Shown here piece after piece: positions 1 through 4,464 of a DNA stretch of 9,004 nucleotides. This stretch comes from CAYYVJ01 sp964475115 (GTDB lineage: Bacteria; Bacillota; Clostridia; Lachnospirales; Lachnospiraceae): the NCBI GenBank assembly GCA_964475115.1, contig CAYYVJ010000081.1, positions 1 through 9,004 on the forward strand. Reading direction: 5' to 3'. Position numbers and translations under genes: made by a program. Under the pieces are notes generated by a model. It had not been told where the DNA came from and did no database searches. It saw only the letters and a list, made by a program, of their open reading frames with translations. Positions within the stretch are counted from its first letter, which is position 1. Each line of letters starts with the position of its first letter.

Positions 1-60
1 ATAGGAATTTGAGCGGTCTACTAATTTAGCAGCCTCTGTATATCTTTTTCCTCTTTTCAT
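1..60 (-). CDS. rplA: 50S ribosomal protein L1, N-terminal fragment (runs off the window)
   Basis: Only the first 20 codons are present; the gene continues beyond position 1. The peptide begins MKRGKRYTEAAKLVDRSNSY, the typical basic start of bacterial L1. The ATG at 58-60 follows a perfect SD (AGGAGGT, read from 74 to 68) at 7 nt. L1 forms the mobile L1 stalk of the 50S subunit by binding 23S rRNA helices 76-78, and in many bacteria it represses its own mRNA. It lies 60 nt downstream of rplK in the same direction. That gap holds a 23S-like RNA element next to the SD, which fits autoregulation. The identification is secure from the start peptide and the gene order. Confidence 0.93.
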   Translation of the reverse strand, partial: MKRGKRYTEAAKLVDRSNSY

Positions 61-67
61 ACTAATA

Positions 68-102
68 ACCTCCTAGTGGTATTTGCGGGTTTTCCCTCCC
101 AC
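68..102 (-). promoter_or_regulatory. L1-binding mRNA leader (23S rRNA mimic) overlapping the rplA SD
   Basis: Read on the minus strand, 102-94 is GUGGGAGGG and 84-76 is AAAUACCAC, joined by a small GGG-AAAA-CCC hairpin. GUGG pairs with CCAC, leaving the unpaired GAGG and AAAUA sides. The same two strings, GGUGGGAGG and GAAAUACCACC, flank the L1-binding region at the base of helix 76 in bacterial 23S rRNA. The element ends one base before the rplA SD (74-68), so bound L1 could block ribosome access. L1 autoregulation through an rRNA-like site is established in bacteria. That this copy works is inferred from sequence and position. Confidence 0.8.
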
Positions 103-120
103 GTTATTTGTTTACGGCTT

Positions 121-546
121 TTATTCTGTTACAGTAATTCCCATGCTACGTGCAGTTCCAGAAATCATGCTAATAGCAGCTTCAACGCTAGCAGCATTTA
201 AATCTGGCATTTTAAGTTCAGCAATTTTTTGAACTTCAGCTCTACTAATAGTAGCTACTTTAGTTTTGTTAGGTACTGCTGATCCTGATTGAACTTTACA
301 TGCCTTCTTTAATAAAACTGCAGCTGGAGGAGTTTTTGTTATAAAACTAAAACTTCTATCTGCATATACAGTGATAACAACAGGAATAATCATTCCATCT
401 TGATCAGCTGTTTTCGCATTGAATTCCTTTGTAAATTGAACTATATTTACACCATGTTGTCCAAGTGCTGGACCAACTGGTGGTGCTGGTGTCGCTTTAC
501 CAGCAGGAATTTGCAATTTAATATAACCAGTTACTTTCTTAGCCAT
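121..546 (-). CDS. rplK: 50S ribosomal protein L11
   Basis: This 141-residue protein has the usual L11 length. The N-terminal domain contains the proline-rich GKATPAPPVGPALGQHGVNI segment, the hinge-side region contacted by thiostrepton-class antibiotics and translation factors. The C-terminal domain, from about residue 75, binds the GTPase-associated region of 23S rRNA. It ends in the typical GTARSMGITV motif. I chose the ATG at 544-546 (MAKKVTGY) because an AGGAGGT SD lies 7 nt upstream. A GTG three codons earlier would overlap that SD. The gene starts 15 nt after nusG and is 60 nt from rplA, with which it is surely co-transcribed. L11 forms the stalk base where EF-G and RelA act. Confidence 0.97.
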   Translation of the reverse strand: MAKKVTGYIKLQIPAGKATPAPPVGPALGQHGVNIVQFTKEFNAKTADQDGMIIPVVITVYADRSFSFITKTPPAAVLLKKACKVQSGSAVPNKTKVATISRAEVQKIAELKMPDLNAASVEAAISMISGTARSMGITVTE

Positions 547-561
547 TACAGGCACCTCCTA

Positions 562-1080
562 TTACATCTTCTTCACTTCTGTGAAGCTTAATTCTACAGG
601 TGTTTCACGCCCAAACATGTCGACATTAATGGTAACGCTTTGTTTGTGAGTGTTGATATTCTTAATCGCACCAATTGTATGTTCCCATACTCCTGAAGTA
701 ACAACAATCGTATCACCTACTCCAAAGTCTATTAACACTTTTTGATCAACCTTAATTCCTAAAGGTTTCATTTCGGCTTCGGTGAGAGGAACAGGCTTTG
801 AGCCAGGACCTACAAAACCGGTAACGCCTCTAGTATTTCTTACAACGTACCATGTGTCGTCGTTCATAATCATATTGACAAGAACATAACCAGGAAACAG
901 TTTCTTTTGAACCTGTTTCTTCGCTCCATTTTTCACTTCAATGACATCTTGCATCGGAACTGCTACTTCCAAAATCTGGTCATGAAGCTTTCTGTTTTCA
1001 ATTATCTTCTCAATATTGGCCTTCACCTTATTTTCATAACCTGAATAGGTATGTACAACATACCAATTTGACTCTGCCAT
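562..1080 (-). CDS. nusG: Transcription termination/antitermination protein NusG
   Basis: The protein has 172 residues, normal for NusG. An NGN domain (about residues 4-108) binds RNA polymerase and shows WYVVHTYSGYENKV at 6-19 and the conserved FPGYVLVNM at 62-70. A KOW domain (about 119-170) shows VGDTIVVTSG and FGRETPVELSF, and it usually contacts Rho, NusE/S10 or RNA. The KOW loop reads GVWEHTIGAI, a little unlike the commoner SGPFEGF form. The ATG at 1078-1080 follows an AAAGGTGA SD. The gene lies 22 nt after secE and 15 nt before rplK, the standard operon arrangement. It modulates elongation, pausing and transcription-translation coupling in the cytoplasm. Confidence 0.97.
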   Translation of the reverse strand: MAESNWYVVHTYSGYENKVKANIEKIIENRKLHDQILEVAVPMQDVIEVKNGAKKQVQKKLFPGYVLVNMIMNDDTWYVVRNTRGVTGFVGPGSKPVPLTEAEMKPLGIKVDQKVLIDFGVGDTIVVTSGVWEHTIGAIKNINTHKQSVTINVDMFGRETPVELSFTEVKKM

Positions 1081-1102
1081 AAAATCACCTTTGCCTTTTA
1101 TT

Positions 1103-1306
1103 TTAGATTAGGAAATCAAGTCCAAATTTGATTATTGCGTCTAGTACAGCAATCAATACGCATAAAACTACAGATGTAATTACAACTGCAACCGTTTGCT
1201 TACCCAGTGATTTCTTATCTGGCCATATGATTTTTTTAAATTCTGCTTTAAGACCCTTAAACCAACTCTTCTTTGGAGCCTTCTCTGTTTTTACGTTTTC
1301 TCCCAT
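1103..1306 (-). CDS. secE: Preprotein translocase subunit SecE
   Basis: This 67-residue protein is the short single-helix type of SecE found in Firmicutes. A charged cytoplasmic N-terminus leads into the conserved amphipathic stretch EFKKIIWPDKKSLGKQT (22-38). A hydrophobic membrane segment follows at about 39-64. SecE clamps SecY in the inner membrane and is essential for the SecYEG channel. The ATG at 1304-1306 has a GAGGAAGTGA SD. The gene lies between rpmG (18 nt) and nusG (22 nt), the near-universal rpmG-secE-nusG order. Length, motif and context all agree. Confidence 0.96.
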   Translation of the reverse strand: MGENVKTEKAPKKSWFKGLKAEFKKIIWPDKKSLGKQTVAVVITSVVLCVLIAVLDAIIKFGLDFLI

Positions 1307-1324
1307 AGTTTCACTTCCTCACAA

Positions 1325-1474
1325 TTATTTTGTTTCTTTGTGCATTACGTGTGACTTACAAAATCTACAGTATTTCTTTGTTTCCATTCTGTCAGGATGT
1401 GCCTTTTTATCCTTAGTCATGTTGTAATTACGCTGTTTACATTCTGTACATGCCAATGTTATTTTTGTGCGCAC
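1325..1474 (-). CDS. rpmG: 50S ribosomal protein L33, zinc-binding (C+) form, GTG start
   Basis: This is a 49-residue ORF with a GTG start (1472-1474), so ATG-only gene calls miss it. It begins MRTKITLACTECKQRNY and ends YCRFCKSHVMHKETK. The two CxxC pairs, C9/C12 and C36/C39, form the zinc ribbon of the C+ type of L33. Many Firmicutes also carry a C- paralogue made when zinc is scarce. The GGAGGT SD lies 7 nt upstream of the GTG, which supports this start. It is the first gene of the operon, with secE 18 nt downstream. A promoter at 1581-1610 and a leader of about 100 nt precede it. No tuf gene lies directly upstream, unlike in many clostridia; a divergent gene is there instead. Confidence 0.95.
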   Translation of the reverse strand: MRTKITLACTECKQRNYNMTKDKKAHPDRMETKKYCRFCKSHVMHKETK

Positions 1475-1504
1475 AACTTCCACCTCCACTTAAATTCATT
1501 TTGT

Positions 1505-1536
1505 TAGTATCTACCATATCCACTGGTAAAACACTA
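1505..1536 (-). other. Possible leader stem-loop upstream of rpmG
   Basis: In the untranslated leader, TACCA (1528-1524 on the minus strand) pairs with TGGTA (1516-1512) around a 7-nt loop. Below a small internal loop, bases 1536-1532 pair with 1509-1505, including one G-U pair. No U-run follows it, so it is not an obvious terminator. It does not match any r-protein leader I can name. It may be a chance structure in AT-rich DNA. Confidence 0.3.
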
Positions 1537-1580
1537 GTTTTTAGGCATAAAAAAAAGACTTCTTCCATCTCTAGGTAATT

Positions 1581-1610
1581 ACTATATCACACATAGGGGT
1601 AGAACGTCAA
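1581..1610 (-). promoter_or_regulatory. Sigma-A promoter of the rpmG-secE-nusG-rplKA operon
   Basis: On the minus strand, TTGACG (1610-1605) and TATAGT (1586-1581) are separated by 18 bp. Each hexamer matches the vegetative consensus at five of six positions. Transcription would begin near 1574, giving a leader of about 100 nt before the rpmG GTG. It is the only good vegetative promoter facing the operon in this gap. Confidence 0.78.
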
Positions 1611-1653
1611 TTATTTTTTTAATAATTTAATCAATTATTTCTCTCATTCTTCC

Positions 1654-1681
1654 TAATGTTTATATTGAATTATGCCGAAAT
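1654..1681 (+). promoter_or_regulatory. Candidate sigma-28/sigma-D (motility) promoter of the FliD-like gene
   Basis: TAATGTTT (1654-1661) matches seven of eight bases of the enterobacterial sigma-28 -35 element (TAAAGTTT). GCCGAAAT (1674-1681) matches seven of eight bases of the GCCGATAT form of the -10 element. The spacer is 12 bp, one longer than the usual 11. It precedes a flagellum-type gene, which strengthens the reading. The non-ideal spacer and an overlapping vegetative promoter weaken it. Confidence 0.5.
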
Positions 1682-1693
1682 TAAATATATAAT
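1665..1693 (+). promoter_or_regulatory. Candidate sigma-A promoter of the FliD-like gene
   Basis: TTGAAT (1665-1670) and a perfect TATAAT (1688-1693) are separated by exactly 17 bp. The start site would be near 1700, leaving about 45 nt to the ATG at 1745. The GCCGAAAT motif of the candidate sigma-28 promoter lies inside this spacer, so the two polymerase forms could not bind at once. Confidence 0.65.
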
Positions 1694-1744
1694 AATAAGT
1701 AAGAAGCAAATTTATATTCCATTAAAAGCCAAGGAAGTGAGACC

Positions 1745-3037
1745 ATGATAAGTAACGTATACCATTATTATTTAAAGAATTATGCAAATAAGCCGCCCAG
1801 TCGTTTTGATACTCATAAAAAAAGTGATCTTCGCAAAGTTTATAACAGTATTATAAACTTAAACAAAAGTGCTCCTTTATATAAGGTAGACCTTTCTCAG
1901 GACATTCAGCGCTTTGCCATAGATATCAAAGAAGGTGCTAGAGAATTCAAAAATATAGTTCTAGATCTTTCAAGCTATAAAGATGAAGGAAGAACATTCC
2001 TTAAAAAGACTGGTTATTCTTCAAACGAATCTTTACTTAAGGCTGAATATGTGGGTGGTGATCAATTATACATTGACGAAGATAAGACCTTTGATATCTC
2101 GGTGAAACAATTAGCTACTCCTCAAATTAATACTGGAGATTTTTTACCTTCAAATAGTATGGCGCTATCACCTGGTCAATATTCCTTTGACATTGTGGTC
2201 GACGACACCTCATATGAGTTCCAATATAGAGTAAACGAAAAAACAACCAATCTCCAACTCCAAAACAGACTATCCCGCTTAATAAGCCAGTCAAATATCG
2301 GAGTTAGAGCAGACGTAATAAAAGACAATAATGGTAGCAGTGCTTTAGAACTAAGCTCTACCAAATCGGGTGTATCAGAATTTAAACCCTATGCGTTCAA
2401 GATATCCGAAGCAACTACTAGCAAACTTACTGGTAGCATTGATTATTTTGGCCTAAATAACATCTCAACAATGCCCACTAATGCTATTATTACAACCAAC
2501 GGCGTAGAAGCTAGCTCTCATTCCAATTCTTTTATTTTAGAGAACTCTTTTCTAATTACTCTAGAAGATACTAGCCAAGACAATGAAACTGCAACAGTTG
2601 GACTTTTACAGTCAAGTGACTCTATCCTTCACAATGTACAGCGTCTCGCGGAAGGATTTAACAAACTATATAGTATAGGAAGAGATAGAGATAACGACAC
2701 CCTTTTTAGTAATAAATTTTCAAAAGAGTTAAATAATATCACCTTAAGATATAAAGATTCCTTACAGGCATCTGGAATCACTCTAGAAAAAGATGGATCT
2801 CTAACAGTACATGAGGAAGCATTAACCGAGTCAGTAAACAATGGCAGCTTTGATGAAGAAAACAACCGATTGTCAGATTTACAAAGTACGCTGATTAGGC
2901 AGATGGAACAAATTTCACTTGATCCACTTGAGTACATCAATAAAACATTAATTGCTTACCCAAATCCAATTCGTGCTTATTCTAACCCATATCAAACTTC
3001 TATTTACTCAGGCATGATTTTTAACGGATATTTATAA
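1745..3037 (+). CDS. FliD-like (flagellar cap/hook-associated protein 2-like) protein, divergent
   Basis: The protein has 430 residues, with no signal peptide and no membrane segment, as expected for a flagellar type III export substrate. Residues 114-128 (FDISVKQLATPQ) resemble the start of the FliD beta domains. Residues 143-210 (SPGQYSFDIVVDD, then a helix, then IGVRADV and SALELSSTKSG) resemble the repeated sheet domain shared by FliD and flagellin hypervariable regions. Residues 338-360 (SLQASGITLEKDGSLTVHEEAL) match the conserved C-terminal FliD pattern, followed by a helix at about 372-400. The N-terminus (1-78), rich in Tyr, Asn and Lys, lacks the usual FliD start motif, and the tail SNPYQTSIYSGMIFNGYL is unusual. 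An AAGGAAGTGA SD precedes the ATG. This may be a specialised FliD relative rather than the main filament cap. Family resemblance is fairly clear; the exact role is not. Confidence 0.6.
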   Translation: MISNVYHYYLKNYANKPPSRFDTHKKSDLRKVYNSIINLNKSAPLYKVDLSQDIQRFAIDIKEGAREFKNIVLDLSSYKDEGRTFLKKTGYSSNESLLKAEYVGGDQLYIDEDKTFDISVKQLATPQINTGDFLPSNSMALSPGQYSFDIVVDDTSYEFQYRVNEKTTNLQLQNRLSRLISQSNIGVRADVIKDNNGSSALELSSTKSGVSEFKPYAFKISEATTSKLTGSIDYFGLNNISTMPTNAIITTNGVEASSHSNSFILENSFLITLEDTSQDNETATVGLLQSSDSILHNVQRLAEGFNKLYSIGRDRDNDTLFSNKFSKELNNITLRYKDSLQASGITLEKDGSLTVHEEALTESVNNGSFDEENNRLSDLQSTLIRQMEQISLDPLEYINKTLIAYPNPIRAYSNPYQTSIYSGMIFNGYL

Positions 3038-3100
3038 AGCTCACCAGACTTTGAATGTTTTCAAAGCTGATGAGCTTATTTATTTTCTTTATTCTTTTTA
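3037..3100 (+). terminator. Rho-independent terminator of the FliD-like gene
   Basis: A long stem begins at the last base of the stop codon. AAGCTCA (3037-3043) pairs with TGAGCTT (3071-3077). After one mismatch and a bulged A, CAG-CTTTGA pairs with TCAAAG-CTG around a 6-nt loop. A T-rich run follows at 3079-3099 on the plus strand. On the minus strand the run after the stem is short and mixed, so it would end the convergent operon only weakly. The T-run overlaps the stop codon of the convergent gene. Confidence 0.88.
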
Positions 3101-3349
3101 TTGAAACAACTTCGTAATAAAGCTATCATCCCCTATTTTACTCCTATTTGTTGCTATGTTCAAATCTGCCCTACTTCCATCCAAAAGGGAAATCTTATTA
3201 AACTCTGTACCCTTCGCCGCATCTTGAATAGAAAACTTTAACTGTTCCACTTCTTTTTGCATGGCCACCAAATCATCTCCCGCAGAATTAATTCTACGCC
3301 CACTGGCCAAATACGAATAATCTGCTGTATTGATTCTCGAAACATTCAT
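3098..3349 (-). CDS. Miniature flagellin-like protein (83 aa)
   Basis: Residues 14-26 (LASGRRINSAGDD) match the flagellin N-terminal signature (LSSGLRINRAGDD). Residues 31-58 (QKEVEQL, then TEFNKISLLDG) match a later flagellin D1 segment (LQKEINQL, then TEFNTKKLLDG). In a normal flagellin about 70 residues lie between these two pieces; here they are almost joined in frame. The C-terminal 25 residues are not flagellin-like, and there is no C-terminal D0/D1 half. A full filament subunit therefore cannot form in the usual way. The ATG at 3347-3349 has a GGAGGG SD 5 nt upstream, and the frame is open. It lies 34 nt after the GNAT gene, probably in the same transcript. It could be a small functional flagellin derivative or a remnant with an internal deletion. 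The intact SD and frame favour a translated protein. Confidence 0.7.
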   Translation of the reverse strand: MNVSRINTADYSYLASGRRINSAGDDLVAMQKEVEQLKFSIQDAAKGTEFNKISLLDGSRADLNIATNRSKIGDDSFITKLFQ

Positions 3350-3383
3350 AAGAACCCTCCCTTCTTATGTGCCATTTGTGTCC

Positions 3384-3890
3384 TTATTCCATGATCAGTT
3401 GAAAATAGTCAACATCAAGATATCGATTAAACTTCACACCTGCTTCTTTTATGGTTCCCACTTTTTCAAAACCAAATTCTTCATGAAGCCTACCACTTGC
3501 TATATTTCCGGCTGTAACTCTAGCAATCATTGTATGAATATTATCGTCATTTTTAGCAAAATCGATCAGCTCTTTGTACAACGCTTTTCCTACCCCTTTA
3601 TTTCGATACTCTTTATCTACATATAAAGAGGGTTCCACCGTTTGAATATAAGCCTTTCGCTCTTTTATAAAAGGAGATAATGATGCATAGCCTACCACTT
3701 GTCCATTTAACTCAGCTACATATAAAGGATAAGACCCTGTATGTCCATAAAACCATTCCATACGATCCTCTATCGTTTTTTCCTCTGTATCAAAGGTTGC
3801 TATCGATGTTAAAATTGCTTCATTATAAATATTTAGTACGGCAGGAACATCTGCCTCCTTAGCAATACGGATGTTTAGGCTTTGATCCAT
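3384..3890 (-). CDS. GNAT N-acetyltransferase, phosphinothricin/L-amino-acid acetyltransferase-like
   Basis: This 168-residue protein is a complete single GNAT domain, predicted to transfer acetyl from acetyl-CoA to an amino group. Residues 7-34 (IRIAKEADVPAVLNIYNEAI, then TSIATFD) and 84-91 (TVEPSLYV) follow the pattern of PAT/Bar and YwnH-type enzymes. The acetyl-CoA motif RNKGVG is at 96-101. Residues 134-161 (RLHEEFGFEKVGTIKEAG, then FNRYLDVDY) also match that group. Such enzymes acetylate phosphinothricin, methionine sulfoximine or related amino acids, but the natural substrate here is unknown. The ATG directly follows the TAG of the upstream gene, and its SD (GGAGG, 8 nt away) lies inside that gene, so translation is probably coupled. 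Its position between a helical orphan and a flagellin-like gene is unusual. The family is secure; the substrate is not. Confidence 0.88.
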   Translation of the reverse strand: MDQSLNIRIAKEADVPAVLNIYNEAILTSIATFDTEEKTIEDRMEWFYGHTGSYPLYVAELNGQVVGYASLSPFIKERKAYIQTVEPSLYVDKEYRNKGVGKALYKELIDFAKNDDNIHTMIARVTAGNIASGRLHEEFGFEKVGTIKEAGVKFNRYLDVDYFQLIME

Positions 3891-4265
3891 CTAGTTCTCC
3901 TCCACTCCTGTAAGTTCTATAATTCTTCCTTGTAACTGTTGCAAAAATGGCAACACGCTTCTCTCTAAGTTAGCTGCGATCAATAAATCATTTTCATCTT
4001 TAAGAAATTCACTAAGGGATAGAATCATTTCATTCACTTTTTCTTTATTCACCACTTCTTTTTCTTGGTTCAATAAATCCATTGTACCATTCACTACTTG
4101 AATAACCCAATTGATTCCTTCTATTATCTTTTGTAAATATTCATCTGTATCATCTTTTTTTATTGTTCTAATTTCTGGGACAACAGTAACAATTCCAATT
4201 TCTAACTTTTTAATATATTCGTATGCCATTTCCAGTGCTTCTAATTGTTCTTTTAAATTATCCAT
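3891..4265 (-). CDS. Small acidic alpha-helical protein of unknown function (124 aa)
   Basis: I do not recognise a named function. From MDNLKEQLEALEMAYEYIKK onward the protein is almost wholly helical, acidic and without cysteine. It has no signal peptide or membrane segment. About four amphipathic helices can be drawn, near 1-22, 41-66, 73-90 and 93-117. Its look recalls small helical clostridial proteins sometimes found near flagellar genes; that is a weak impression. I chose the ATG at 4263-4265. An upstream in-frame ATG (starting MVEHTQ, 4320-4322) has no SD and sits at the predicted transcription start. The strong SD (AAAGGAGG, 4306-4299) is 33 nt from the chosen ATG, but a hairpin between them would shorten this to 8 nt. 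It is the first gene of the three-gene minus-strand unit and abuts the GNAT gene (TAG then ATG). Confidence 0.72.
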   Translation of the reverse strand: MDNLKEQLEALEMAYEYIKKLEIGIVTVVPEIRTIKKDDTDEYLQKIIEGINWVIQVVNGTMDLLNQEKEVVNKEKVNEMILSLSEFLKDENDLLIAANLERSVLPFLQQLQGRIIELTGVEEN

Positions 4266-4306
4266 GTTTTTTACTAAGTCCTTACAATTTGGACTTAACC
4301 TCCTTT
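4263..4306 (-). promoter_or_regulatory. Ribosome binding site with SD and start codon bridged by a hairpin
   Basis: The SD AAAGGAGG (4306-4299) is followed at once by UUAAGUCC, a 9-nt loop, and GGACUUAG (stem arms 4298-4291 and 4281-4274; seven Watson-Crick pairs and one U-G). Eight bases, UAAAAAAC, then lead to AUG at 4265-4263. Folding changes the SD-to-AUG distance from 33 to 8 nt. No in-frame start codon occurs at normal spacing after the SD: the nearby TTG is out of frame and followed at once by TAA. Confidence 0.6.
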
Positions 4307-4323
4307 GAGTATGTTCTACCATT

Positions 4324-4352
4324 ATTATACAGATTAATTGAAAGGAATACAA
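4324..4352 (-). promoter_or_regulatory. Sigma-A promoter of the helical protein-GNAT-flagellin-like unit
   Basis: A perfect TATAAT (4329-4324 on the minus strand) lies 17 bp downstream of TTGTAT (4352-4347), which keeps the TTG core of the -35. Transcription would start near 4317, giving a leader of about 50 nt that contains the bridged SD. The start site leaves no leader for the upstream in-frame ATG at 4322, which argues against that start. Confidence 0.6.
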
Positions 4353-4383
4353 TAGAGTTTTTTAAGAGTATAAGATAATTAGG

Positions 4384-4411
4384 TTACTATATTGAGCAAA
4401 TCAGTTATAAT
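4384..4411 (+). promoter_or_regulatory. Weak candidate promoter of the fucosidase gene
   Basis: A perfect TATAAT at 4406-4411 is preceded 16 bp upstream by TTACTA (4384-4389), a poor -35. TTGAGC at 4392-4397 is too close to serve it. The spot suits a promoter, about 47 nt before the first of two SD-like sites, but the region is very AT-rich. Confidence 0.35.
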
Positions 4412-4443
4412 AATAAACATATATTAATTCATTCTTACAACAT

Positions 4444-4460
4444 AGGAGGAACGAGGAGGT
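4444..4460 (+). promoter_or_regulatory. Tandem SD sequences of the fucosidase gene
   Basis: Two SD cores stand in a row: AGGAGGA (4444-4450) and GAGGAGGT (4453-4460). The second is 4 nt before the ATG at 4465, slightly tight. The first is 14 nt away, rather far. Together they fix the start at 4465; only one is needed for initiation. Confidence 0.7.
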
Positions 4461-4464
4461 TAAC

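Noticed and set aside
547..555. Longer L11 start (MPV before MAKKV)
   Set aside because: The codon is a GTG that overlaps the SD used by the ATG at 546; known L11 proteins begin at MAKK.
1128..1427. Plus-strand 99-residue ORF across secE and rpmG
   Set aside because: It is antisense to two certain genes, has no SD of note and shows no recognisable protein family.
1545..1566. Terminator or attenuator in the rpmG leader, suggested by an 8-base U-run
   Set aside because: No stable GC-rich stem directly precedes the U-run on the minus strand.
4274..4298. Stem-loop read as a transcription terminator
   Set aside because: No U-run follows; the next bases are A-rich and lead into a start codon.
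4320..4352. Extended N-terminus of the helical protein (starts at 4352 or 4322)
   Set aside because: No SD precedes either start, and both lie at or upstream of the predicted transcription start; the added residues do not continue the helical pattern.
4392..4411. TTGAGC plus TATAAT as a promoter pair
   Set aside because: The spacer is only 8 bp, far below the 16-18 bp that sigma-A needs.
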